A DNA stretch of 64,000 bases from Rhabditoides inermis (taxonomy: Eukaryota > Nematoda > Chromadorea > Rhabditida > Rhabditidae), in the NCBI GenBank assembly GCA_963966185.1, contig CAWZYM010000148.1, forward strand, positions 1,616,001 to 1,680,000. The letters are read 5' to 3'. The position numbers and the translations under genes were made by a program. The notes below the pieces were generated by a model. That model had not been told where the DNA came from, ran no database searches, and saw only the letters and a list, made by a program, of their open reading frames with translations. Below are positions 27,144 through 36,900 of the stretch, piece after piece. How positions within the stretch are numbered: position 1 is the stretch's first letter; each line of letters starts with the position of its first letter.

Positions 27144-27387
27144 CCACCCTCCCTCCCGCACAGCAACAAAGATAGGGCACCTTCCGCCCTCCCACCCGGT
27201 GGCTTGTTCACGCACGAACCCACGACGAATCAAAGGCCACCTTCATGCTCACTGCGCGTAGTCTTGCACGCACACTGCACGCGGCCCTGACTCATGCCGT
27301 GTAGCCGGTACTGCATACGAGTTATCATATCTATCTCTACGTGTCGCGAAATCAGCGTCGCATACAATACAGGCCTAACACTCGGCG

Positions 27388-29483
27388 GGGGTGAGAGAGT
27401 GGTCCGACACGTCGCGAGAGTTGCCCGCTAAGGTAGACGCACATAGAGCTTCTCACCTAGACATTTTGGGCTATTGATCTGCGAAAACCGCATCCTTCTA
27501 CCATGCCTGGAACCTTGCCCCGTTTGGCAAACGTATCGCCGACCAGCCGCGGCGCGCAGTGACGGGGGTGAGAGAGTGGTCCGACACGTCGCGAGAGTTG
27601 CCCGCTAAGGTAGACGCACATAGAGCTTCTCACCTAGACATATTGGGCTATTGATCTGCGAAAACCGCATCCTTCTCCCATGCCTGGAACCTTGCCCCGT
27701 TTGGCAAACGTATCGCCGACCAGCCGCGGCGCGCAGTGACGGGGGTGAGAGAGTGGTCCGACACGTCGCGAGAGTTGCCCGCTAAGGTAGACGCACATAG
27801 AGCTTCTCACCTAGACATATTGGGCTATTGATCTGCAAAAACCGCATCCTTCTACCATGCCTGGAACCTTGCCCCGTTTGGCAAACGTATCGCCGACCAG
27901 CCGCGGCGCGCAGTGACGGGGGTGAGAGAGTGGTCCGACACGTCGCGAGAGTTGCCCGCTAAGGTAGACGCACATAGAGCTTCTCACCTAGACATATTGG
28001 GCTATTGATCTGCAAAAACCGCATCCTTCTACCATGCCTGGAACCTTGCCCCGTTTGGCAAACGTATCGCCGACCAGCCGCGGCGCGCAGTGACGGGGGT
28101 GAGAGAGTGGTCCGACACGTCGCGAGAGTTGCCCGCTAAGGTAGACGCACAGAGAGCTTCTCACCTAAACATATTGGGCTATTGATCTGCAAAAACCGCA
28201 TCCTTCTACCATGCCTGGAACCTTGCCCCGTTTGGCAAACGTATCGCCGACCAGCCGCGGCGCGCAGTGACGGGGGTGAGAGAGTGGTCCGACACGTCGC
28301 GAGAGTTGCCCGCTAAGGTAGACGCACATAGAGCTTCTCACCTAGACATATTGGGCTATTGATCTGCAAAAACCGCATCCTTCTACCATGCCTGGAACCT
28401 TGCCCCGTTTGGCAAACGTATCGCCGACCAGCCGCGGCGCGCAGTGACGGGGGTGAGAGAGTGGTCCGACACGTCGCGAGAGTTGCCCGCTAAGGTAGAC
28501 GCACAGAGAGCTTCTCACCTAAACATATTGGGCTATTGATCTGCGAAAACCGCATCCTTCTACCATGCCTGGAACCTTGCCCCGTTTGGCAAACGTATCG
28601 CCGACCAGCCGCGGCGCGCAGTGACGGGGGTGAGAGAGTGGTCCGACACGTCGCGAGAGTTGCCCGCTAAGGTAGACGCACATAGAGCTTCTCACCTAGA
28701 CATATTGGGCTATTGATCTGCAAAAACCGCATCCTTCTACCATGCCTGGAACCTTGCCCCGTTTGGCAAACGTATCGCCGACCAGCCGCGGCGCGCAGTG
28801 ACGGGGGTGAGAGAGTGGTCCGACACGTCGCGAGAGTTGCCCGCTAAGGTAGACGCACATAGAGCTTCTCACCTAGACATATTGGGCTATTGATCTGCGG
28901 AAACCGCATCCTTCTACCATGCCTGGAACCTTGCCCCGTTTGGCAAACGTATCGCCGACCAGCCGCGGCGCGCAGTGACGGGGGTGAGAGAGTGGTCCGA
29001 CACGTCGCGAGAGTTGCCCGCTAAGGTAGACGCACATAGAGCTTCTCACCTAGACATATTGGGCTATTGATCTGCGAAAACCGCATTCTTCTACCATGCC
29101 TGGAACCTTGCCCCGTTTGGCAAACGTATCGCCGACCAGCCGCGGCGCGCAGTGACGGGGGTGAGAGAGTGGTCCGACACGTCGCGAGAGTTGCCCGCTA
29201 AGGTAGACGCACATAAAGCTTCTCACCTAGACATATTGGGCTATTGATCTGCGAAAACCGCATCCTTCTACCATGCCTGGAACCTTGCCCCGTTTGGCAA
29301 ACGTATCGCCGACCAGCCGCGGCGCGCAGTGACGGGGGTGAGAGAGTGGTCCGACACGTCGCGAGAGTTGCCCGCTAAGGTAGACGCACATGAAGCTTCT
29401 CACTTAAACATACTGGGCTATTGATCTGCAAGAACCGCATCCTTCTACCATGCCTGGAACCTTGCCCCGTTTGGCAAACGTAT
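27388..29483. repeat. 177-bp satellite, left part
   Basis: About 11.8 head-to-tail monomers of exactly 177 bp (GGGGGTGAGAG starts at 27,387, 27,564, 27,741 and so on). Monomers differ at a handful of sites (CATATTGG/CATTTTGG, CTGCGAAAA/CTGCAAAA, CTAGACA/CTAAACA). It is GC-rich with a GCCGCGGCGCGC core and has no coding potential. The last monomer before the LINE is a distinctive variant (CTTAAACATACTGGG, GCAAGAACC) that recurs near 36,715. Confidence 0.97.
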
Positions 29484-29711
29484 TCAATTCAATTTATCGC
29501 ATATAAGGGTGATTAGAATGTGCGAGTTGTAAAAGGACATTATATTGATAATACGATAGTGTGTGGGGGTGGGGGGTAAAACAAGATGAGCTACTACCGC
29601 GCCTTGCTCAAGGGAACTGGCGGAGACAAAGGCGGAATGGAACGTATGAAGTGTGGGACACAGATACATGCGCACAAGAGATGACATGTGAGAGACGTCC
29701 AAACTCTCCAG

Positions 29712-32579
29712 TCATGATGCACGAATCCGAGACAACGGGAAACCGCCAGATCCAGATCTGACAAGTTCTCTGAACTGCTCCGCACTTCGCACTCCCACCA
29801 CATCAGAAGAAAGGCTATTCCAGTAAGTATAGGCTCTGTGAATGCTCGTGAGTAGTTTGTTTGCAGGATCAAAAGAAGGGATAATTCGCATGTTGTGTGA
29901 ATGCCTTGTTGATGTTGGGATGATATTGAATATACCATCTGCATCAAACGGCGAAATATGGTGGGCAATTTTGAAGAGGAAAGTGACGTCATTCAAGAAT
30001 CTACGAGACTCAAGTGTCTCGAGACCCAGCAGGCGGAGCCTCTCAGAATACCCGAGGGAAAGGTGACCGGCTCGATGGCAGATGCGTCGCGTAAAGTAGC
30101 GTTGCACGCCCTCTAACAGGTTCACCATGCGCACGCTAGATGGGCTCCACACTTCTGTACAATATTCAAGCTTACAGCGAATGTATGTTACATAAGCTTT
30201 CACTAGAACAGTGAGATTGCGTGTTTGATATGCTCTCAGAAAGTTGTTTATTGACCAAAGCGCGCCATTGACTATGCGGGAGATGTGAGTTTCGAAGCAC
30301 AGATTGTTAGTGATCCAGACACCGAGGTCTTTCACACAATCTGTAGCTCGCAGAGGAGTATCGCCGGCAGTGTATACAGAACGCGGATTGTGCTTGCCCA
30401 GATGTAAGATGTATGTTTTAGAAATCGAGATGGTGAGACCCCACTTATGCGACCACTCGCACACTGCATCAACTGCAGCTTGGAAGCGAGAGTGGGCGGA
30501 CGGATCGAGAGGGTCGTATGAGAAATACACCTTCAGGTCGTCCGCGTATAAAACAAAGTGCATCCCGGGAGGGAGAGAGCGCGCAATGTCATTTATGAAG
30601 ATATTAAATAGAAGAGGGCCTAGGCAGCTACCCTGGGGGACGCCGCAATTGACGAGCCTCGGGGCAGACAGTGTGTTATCGATTGATACGTGAGTGGTCC
30701 GATCGCGCAAAAAACTCATTAACCATGAAAGAGCATTGCCTCGCACTCCAATTGAATACAACTTAGCGGACAACATATCATGATTGATAGTGTCAAAAGC
30801 TTTCGTGTAATCCACATACAGACAGTCGACGACCTTTCCATCGGTCAGTTCGCGAGACCAGTGGGAGAGACATTGGACAAGTTGGGTAGATGTAGATCTA
30901 CCTTTGCGAAATCCATACTGATTGCGAGTGAGTAAGCAATTGCGATCGAGAAAAGAAGTGATCTGGGAGACACAAATTCTCTCTAAAACCTTGCTTACGG
31001 TGGAAGTTAGTGTGATCGGCCTGTAATTAGACACGTCATGGGATGGCCCACTCTTATGAATGGGTTTGATGTACCCGAGACGCCAAATCGCGGGCACAGA
31101 ACACACAGATGTCGACTGGATAAACAGAAGAGTGAGTGGATGCACGATTGTATCAATTGTGTTTTTGAGGAACACATGCGTGATTCCGTCCGGAGAGGTA
31201 TTCACTTTGTTCGCCATTCCACTTATCACCTTGCGAACAATGTGCGGTGAGATGTCGAAGTGAGTGAGAGACACGACTGAGTTGGGTAGCGAATCGCCGG
31301 CGGGCGATGCCGAGTGAGCTGCGTAGATGGAATCGAAGAAGGATGCGAAATGCTCAGCCTTATCGGCCGGATCATGTAGGAAGTGACCATTCGAATCCAC
31401 CACCACACCTATCCCGTCTACCGGGTTCAGTCTATTGCGCACATGTCTATAGAACGATTTCGGTCCCTTATCTAGAAGAGCCGACTCTTTTCTACAGTTC
31501 CACCTATACAGTGCCTTCCGGAGATCCCGTCGGGCACTGCGTGCGTCAGCCGACATAGGCCTGCGAGAGGCAAGGAGAGAAACCCTTCGACTGAGCATGC
31601 GGATATGCGCGGGGAGAGTAGGAGAGTGAGTCTTGAGCGGCACGGACGGACAATAATCGAAAAGGCACTGCTGCACAAAACGAGAGAAAAGTTCGCAACA
31701 TTCGTCAATCGGGCGGCATGCAAACACACTCGTCCAATCCGTTGAAGCGATCCGCGCGTTTATGGCTTGCCAATTGGCCTTTTTGTACATAAAGACAGAG
31801 CGCGGTGAGAGGTCGGGGCGGGAATGCACAGTGAGTGAGGCAAAAACAGGCAAGTGGTCGCATGTGGAGAGAGGAGTACCAATGGATATACTAGAGAACA
31901 ATTCTGGGCAATCAACAATCACGAGATCCAGGATGTGGGATACGTGCCCAGGCCTTTTCACCATAGTTGGCTTTGCAACCAGCTGTGTGAGTGAGTAGGT
32001 GGAGCAGAAATCGAGCAGCGCGCGATCAAAAAAGACACGAGAGTGACCGGCGCGCCAATCGATTGATGGGCAGTTGAAGTCTCCCACGATCGCATGTGAG
32101 TGCGAGTCGGGTGACATCATAGCATCCATGAGGGAGATGAGTTTGCCGCCGGCGATACGAGTCTGCTTGGAAACACCAGGTGTGCGATAGACAGCAATTA
32201 TGCGCAATGGCCGGGATAGTGAGAGAGTAGATGATGGGTGCACATCAACACAGACGACTTCACATAGGGAGTCAATAGAGTGAGTAGAAATGAGAGACAC
32301 ACTAGCGCGCGCGGATGCGAGAATGAGGACGCCGCCTGCATGAGAAAGACGATCACATCGGAAGAGAGAGTATGCGCCACCAAGTTTCAAAGCGTTACAC
32401 GAATCATGCGGATTTAACCACGATTCAGTGATGACACATATGTCGGGTTTATGCGAGACAAGAAATGCCTCTAATTCATAGAGCTTATTGCGAACACTAC
32501 GAGCATTCAACAGAACCACTACAAAACCGGATATGCCTGTGGGTGAAAAGTGGCGAGAGGGAAATGAGGGACAATTCAA
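29712..32579 (-). CDS. LINE ORF2: endonuclease / reverse transcriptase
   Basis: 955 aa without a stop. The N-terminal apurinic-type endonuclease begins about residue 20 (LLNARSVRNK, then ITESWLNP) and has GDFNCPSIDW near residue 166. The reverse transcriptase includes NYRPITLTSTVSKVLERI, QYGFRKGRSTSTQL, DYTKAFDTINH, GVPQGSCLGPLLFNIFIND (about residue 645) and the catalytic YADD near residue 678. It nicks the target and primes cDNA synthesis from the nick. Motif wording fits the CR1/L2/Jockey assemblage; the exact clade needs a tree. The start is the first ATG, 90 bp after the ORF1 stop, and the true start may differ. No RNase H or C-terminal zinc knuckle is evident. Confidence 0.95.
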   Translation of the reverse strand: MNCPSFPSRHFSPTGISGFVVVLLNARSVRNKLYELEAFLVSHKPDICVITESWLNPHDSCNALKLGGAYSLFRCDRLSHAGGVLILASARASVSLISTHSIDSLCEVVCVDVHPSSTLSLSRPLRIIAVYRTPGVSKQTRIAGGKLISLMDAMMSPDSHSHAIVGDFNCPSIDWRAGHSRVFFDRALLDFCSTYSLTQLVAKPTMVKRPGHVSHILDLVIVDCPELFSSISIGTPLSTCDHLPVFASLTVHSRPDLSPRSVFMYKKANWQAINARIASTDWTSVFACRPIDECCELFSRFVQQCLFDYCPSVPLKTHSPTLPAHIRMLSRRVSLLASRRPMSADARSARRDLRKALYRWNCRKESALLDKGPKSFYRHVRNRLNPVDGIGVVVDSNGHFLHDPADKAEHFASFFDSIYAAHSASPAGDSLPNSVVSLTHFDISPHIVRKVISGMANKVNTSPDGITHVFLKNTIDTIVHPLTLLFIQSTSVCSVPAIWRLGYIKPIHKSGPSHDVSNYRPITLTSTVSKVLERICVSQITSFLDRNCLLTRNQYGFRKGRSTSTQLVQCLSHWSRELTDGKVVDCLYVDYTKAFDTINHDMLSAKLYSIGVRGNALSWLMSFLRDRTTHVSIDNTLSAPRLVNCGVPQGSCLGPLLFNIFINDIARSLPPGMHFVLYADDLKVYFSYDPLDPSAHSRFQAAVDAVCEWSHKWGLTISISKTYILHLGKHNPRSVYTAGDTPLRATDCVKDLGVWITNNLCFETHISRIVNGALWSINNFLRAYQTRNLTVLVKAYVTYIRCKLEYCTEVWSPSSVRMVNLLEGVQRYFTRRICHRAGHLSLGYSERLRLLGLETLESRRFLNDVTFLFKIAHHISPFDADGIFNIIPTSTRHSHNMRIIPSFDPANKLLTSIHRAYTYWNSLSSDVVGVRSAEQFRELVRSGSGGFPLSRIRAS

Positions 32580-32669
32580 AGAACCAACCAGACCAGGCTC
32601 CTTTGGAGTCGAGTCGTCGGGGAGAGGCGCGGACGGAGAGAGAGGACAGTCGGGCAGTTCACACGCATC

Positions 32670-33758
32670 CTAGTGCGCGGGAGTCTGCGTCGGCTGGCTG
32701 GAGGGATCGGGTGCGGGCTGAGAGGGCGCGGCAAGCTGCGACGGCTCGAACACCTCGTCCTCCTCCATTTCCTCGGTATCCTGGCGGTCTGGAAAGGAGG
32801 GGGCAGTATCATTCTTGTTGCTCGCGAGACGCTGCGAGCGGCGAGTAGCGGTGGAAGTGCTGCGGGCCTGTTTGGGTCCCTTCTTCTGAGATGCGCTGCT
32901 GACAGATGCGCGCTTGCTTGCGCGGCGAGTGCCCTGGGGCTGCGCGCTGTTCGTGCTAGGCTTTTTGAAAACAGAGGCGGCTCTCTTATCATCGGCAAAC
33001 GCGCGAGCTTGCGCCAGCCGATGCACCTTGCAATCTTTCACCACTGCCACCACCATCCCAGCTTCTCCATTAAGGCGGCTGGCCTCTGCCTTGGCAGCCA
33101 GCTCCTCCTGCATCTCAGCCCTGGTGAGGTCGCGGCGGACGAAGCGGAACTGCTCCGACTCAAGGGTGGAGTAACGGACGGCTCGGATGGCAGACAGGAA
33201 CATGTCGCGGTACTCCTGGGACACCAGCTGCACCTTGAGGGGACGGTGGTGGTTCTCATCCTTCCTGATAGGCGGGTATCTCTTGAGGGTGATGTCTCCC
33301 TTATTGTACTGCTCGCGCAGCTCGGGGATGTTGATGCACTCGATGATGCGCTTGAGGAACTGGGCATCGCAGCTGGAGGTATCTGATGGGTCAGACTTCT
33401 TCTTCCTTCCAATGATGACGGCCCTGGTGGCCTTGTCGCGGATGATCTCCCGATCGGTGTGGACCACACGGATGACGTCAGCAATCGATACGGGTTCGGA
33501 GGTAACGGGAGCGGGGGTGGTTTTGACGGTGGATGGCTGTGGGTGGTGGGTGGCAGCAGTTGAGACTACAGTGCGCTCGCGCTGAATCTCATCAACAGTG
33601 CTGCTCAACTTGGAGACTGCTTCCGAGACACTACGCAAGCTCTCGAGGACGAACGTACGCATAATTTCATTCTGCTTCGCCTGGAATTCGAACAACGCGC
33701 GCACCCAGAAAAGCGTCTCCGGAGGGAGAGTGGGAATGGGCTCCGAGGGGAGAGACAT
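32670..33758 (-). CDS. LINE ORF1: nucleic-acid-binding / chaperone-like protein
   Basis: 362 aa, complete. The N-terminal third has a likely coiled coil (about residues 28-65, EIMRTFVLESLRSVSEAV onward) for multimerisation. The middle (about residues 150-240) is charged, with RPLKVQLVSQEYRDMF, FRFVRRDLTRAEM and RLNGEAGMVVAVVKDCK. That block resembles the ORF1 region next to EN/RT ORFs of nematode LINE families, from memory and not checked. The C-terminal third is basic, then acidic and Pro/Gln-rich. By family role it should bind the element RNA. It lies directly 5' of ORF2 on the same strand. Confidence 0.85.
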   Translation of the reverse strand: MSLPSEPIPTLPPETLFWVRALFEFQAKQNEIMRTFVLESLRSVSEAVSKLSSTVDEIQRERTVVSTAATHHPQPSTVKTTPAPVTSEPVSIADVIRVVHTDREIIRDKATRAVIIGRKKKSDPSDTSSCDAQFLKRIIECINIPELREQYNKGDITLKRYPPIRKDENHHRPLKVQLVSQEYRDMFLSAIRAVRYSTLESEQFRFVRRDLTRAEMQEELAAKAEASRLNGEAGMVVAVVKDCKVHRLAQARAFADDKRAASVFKKPSTNSAQPQGTRRASKRASVSSASQKKGPKQARSTSTATRRSQRLASNKNDTAPSFPDRQDTEEMEEDEVFEPSQLAAPSQPAPDPSSQPTQTPAH

Positions 33759-33910
33759 TGTAAGAAGAGAAGGATACCTGCACCTTGTAGAGCACTTTCT
33801 GTATGGGAGGGTGAGTGCGAACCTGTCGCACGTGGTCCCTACGGCGGCCGATCGATGAAGTTGACCCGGCGGCCAAGGGAATATTAGGGAAAAATCACAC
33901 GCCTGTGCGA

Positions 33911-33960
33911 GGACAGAGGGGGCGAGTGAACAGAGGGGGCGAGTGGACAGAGGGGGCGAG
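33911..33960 (-). repeat. 17-bp tandem repeats at the LINE 5' end
   Basis: Three copies of a GACAGAGGGGGCGAGTG-type unit at the extreme 5' end of the LINE. Short tandem repeats at LINE 5' ends are common and can carry promoter activity; that role is not shown here. Confidence 0.8.
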
Positions 33961-36900
33961 TATCGCCGACCAGCCGCGGCGCGCAGTGACGGGGGTGAGA
34001 GAGTGGTCCGACACGTCGCGAGAGTTGCCCGCTAAGGTAGACGCACATAGAGCTTCTCACCTAGACATATTGGGCTATTGATCTGCGAAAACCGCATCCT
34101 TCTACCATGCCTGGAACCTTGCCCCGTTTGGCAAACGTATCGCCGACCAGCCGCGGCGCGCAGTGACGGGGGTGAGAGAGTGGTCCGACACGTCGCGAGA
34201 GTTGCCCGCTAAGGTAGACGCACATAGAGCTTCTCACCTAGACATATTGGGCTATTGATCTGCGAAAACCGCATCCTTCTACCATGCCTGGAACCTTGCC
34301 CCGTTTGGCAAACGTATCGCCGACCAGCCGCGGCGCGCAGTGACGGGGGTGAGAGAGTGGTCCGACACGTCGCGAGAGTTGCCCGCTAAGGTAGACGCAC
34401 ATAGAGCTTCTCACCTAGACATATTGGGCTATTGATCTGCGAAAACCGCATCTTTCTACCATGCCTGGAACCTTGCCCCGTTTGGCAAACGTATCGCCGA
34501 CCAGCCGCGGCGCGCAGTGACGGGGGTGAGAGAGTGGTCCGACACGTCGCGAGAGTTGCCCGCTAAGGTAGACGCACATAGAGCTTCTCACCTAGACATA
34601 TTGGGCTATTGATCTGCAAAAACCGCATCCTTCTACCATGCCTGGAACCTTGCCCCGTTTGGCAAACGTATCGCCGACCAGCCGCGGCGCGCAGTGACGG
34701 GGGTGAGAGAGTGGTCCGACACGTCGCGAGAGTTGCCCGCTAAGGTAGACGCACATAGAGCTTCTTACCTAGACATATTGGGCTATTGAACTGCGAAAAC
34801 CGCATCCTTCTACCATGCCTGGAACCTTGCCCCGTTTGGCAAACGTATCGCCGACCAGCCGCGGCGCGCAGTGACGGGGGTGAGAGAGTGGTCCGACACG
34901 TCGCGAGAGTTGCCCGCTAAGGTAGACGCACATAGAGCTTCTCACCTAGACATATTGGGCTATTGATCTGCGAAAACCGCATCCTTCTACCATGCCTGGA
35001 ACCTTGCCCCGTTTGGCAAACGTATCGCCGACCAGCCGCGGCGCGCAGTGACGGGGGTGAGAGAGTGGTCCGACACGTCGCGAGAGTTGCCCGCTAAAGT
35101 AGACGCACATAGAGCTTCTCACCTAAACATATTGGGCTATTGATCTGCGAAAACCGCATCCTTCTACCATGCCTGGAACCTTGCCCCGTTTGGCAAACGT
35201 ATCGCCGACCAGCCGCGGCGCGCAGTGACGGGGGTGAGAGAGTGGTCCGACACGTCGCGAGGGTTGCCCGCTAAGGTAGACGCACATAGAGCTTCTCACC
35301 TAGACATATTGGGCTATTGATCTGCGAAAACCGCATCCTTCTACCATGCCTGGAACCTTGCCCCGTTTGGCAAACGTATCGCCGACCAGCCGCGGCGCGC
35401 AGTGACGGGGGTGAGAGAGTGGTCCGACACGTCGCGAGAGTTGCCCGCTAAGGTAGACGCACATAGAGCTTCTCACCTAGACATATTGGGCTATTGATCT
35501 GCGAAAACCGCATCCTTCTACCATGCCTGGAACCTTGCCCCGTTTGGCAAACGTATCGCCGACCAGCCGCGGCGCGCAGTGACGGGGGTGAGAGAGTGGT
35601 CCGACACGTCGCGAGAGTTGCCCGCTAAGGTAGACGCACATAGAGCTTCTTACCTAGACATATTGGGCTATTGATCTGCAAAAACCGCATCCTTCTACCA
35701 TGCCTGGAACCTTGCCCCGTTTGGCAAACGTATCGCCGACCAGCCGCGGCGCGCAGTGACGGGGGTGAGAGAGTGGTCCGACACGTCGCGAGAGTTGCCC
35801 GCTAAGGTAGACGCACATAGAGCTTCTCACCTAGACATATTGGGCTATTGATCTGCAAAAACCGCATCCTTCTACCATGCCTGGAACCTTGCCCCGTTTG
35901 GCAAACGTATCGCCGACCAGCCGCGGCGCGCAGTGACGGGGGTGAGAGAGTGGTCCGACACGTCGCGAGAGTTGCCCGCTAAGGTAGACGCACATAGAGC
36001 TTCTCACCTAGACATATTGGGCTATTGATCTGCGAAAACCGCATCCTTCTACCATGCCTGGAACCTTGCCCCGTTTGGCAAACGTATCGCCGACCAGCCG
36101 CGGCGCGCAGTGACGGGGGTGAGAGAGTGGTCCGACACGTCGCGAGAGTTGCCCGCTAAGGTAGACGCACATAGAGCTTCTCACCTAGACATATTGGGCT
36201 ATTGATCTGCGAAAACCGCATCTTTCTACCATGCCTGGAACCTTGCCCCGTTTGGCAAACGTATCGCCGACCAGCCGCGGCGCGCAGTGACGGGGGTGAG
36301 AGAGTGGTCCGACACGTCGCGAGAGTTGCCCGCTAAGGTAGACGCACATAGAGCTTCTCACCTAGACATATTGGGCTATTGATCTGAAAAAACCGCATCC
36401 TTCTACCATGCCTGGAACCTTGCCCCGTTTGGCAAACGTATCGCCGACCAGCCGCGGCGCGCAGTGACGGGGGTGAGAGAGTGGTCCGACACGTCGCGAG
36501 AGTTGCCCGCTAAGGTAGACGCACATAGAGCTTCTCACCTAGACATATTGGGCTATTGATCTGCGAAAACCGCATCCTTCTACCATGCCTGGAACCTTGC
36601 CCCGTTTGGCAAACGTATCGCCGACCAGCCGCGGCGCGCAGTGACGGGGGTGAGAGAGTGGTCCGACACGTCGCGAGAGTTGCCCGCTAAGGTAGACGCA
36701 CATAGAGCTTCTCACTTAAACATACTGGGCTATTGATCTGCAAGAACCGCATCCTTCTACCATGCCTGGAACCTTGCCCCGTTTGGCAAACGTATCGCCG
36801 ACCAGCCGCGGCGCGCAGTGACGGGGGTGAGAGAGTGGTCCGACACGTCGCGAGAGTTGCCCGCTAAGGTAGACGCACATAGAGCTTCTCACCTAGACAT

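Larger units (their letters stand above)
19574..27387. repeat. Large duplicated segment, copy 1 (two tandem internal units)
   Basis: Nearly identical to 42,630-46,298. Order: lead (19,574-20,329), R1 (20,330-20,464), internal unit A (20,465-23,883), R2 (23,884-24,018), internal unit B (24,019-27,046), truncated R3 (27,047-27,143), tail (27,144-27,387). Unit B lacks about 410 bp at its right end, so R3 starts at TAGTGTGCACTG directly after CCCTCGT. Both internal units carry the 1-kb insertion described separately. No open frame in the segment looks coding: all are short and shared only through duplication. At 27,387 the homology stops exactly where the 177-bp satellite begins. The unit-R-unit-R layout resembles unequal exchange between direct terminal repeats. 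Confidence 0.93.
29484..33960 (-). mobile_element. Full-length LINE inserted in the 177-bp satellite
   Basis: A 4,477-bp non-LTR retrotransposon on the minus strand that splits one satellite monomer. The satellite breaks at CAAACGTAT (29,481-29,483) and resumes at TATCGCCG (33,961), giving a 3-bp TAT duplication or overlap. The 5' end (33,911-33,960) carries about three 17-bp tandem repeats (ACAGAGGGGGCGAGTG type). ORF1 and ORF2 are both uninterrupted. The 3' end lacks poly(A) and finishes with a short ATTGA-type repeat (GATAAATTGAATTGA), as in CR1/L2-like groups. Intact ORFs and a clean junction suggest a young insertion. Confidence 0.93.
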
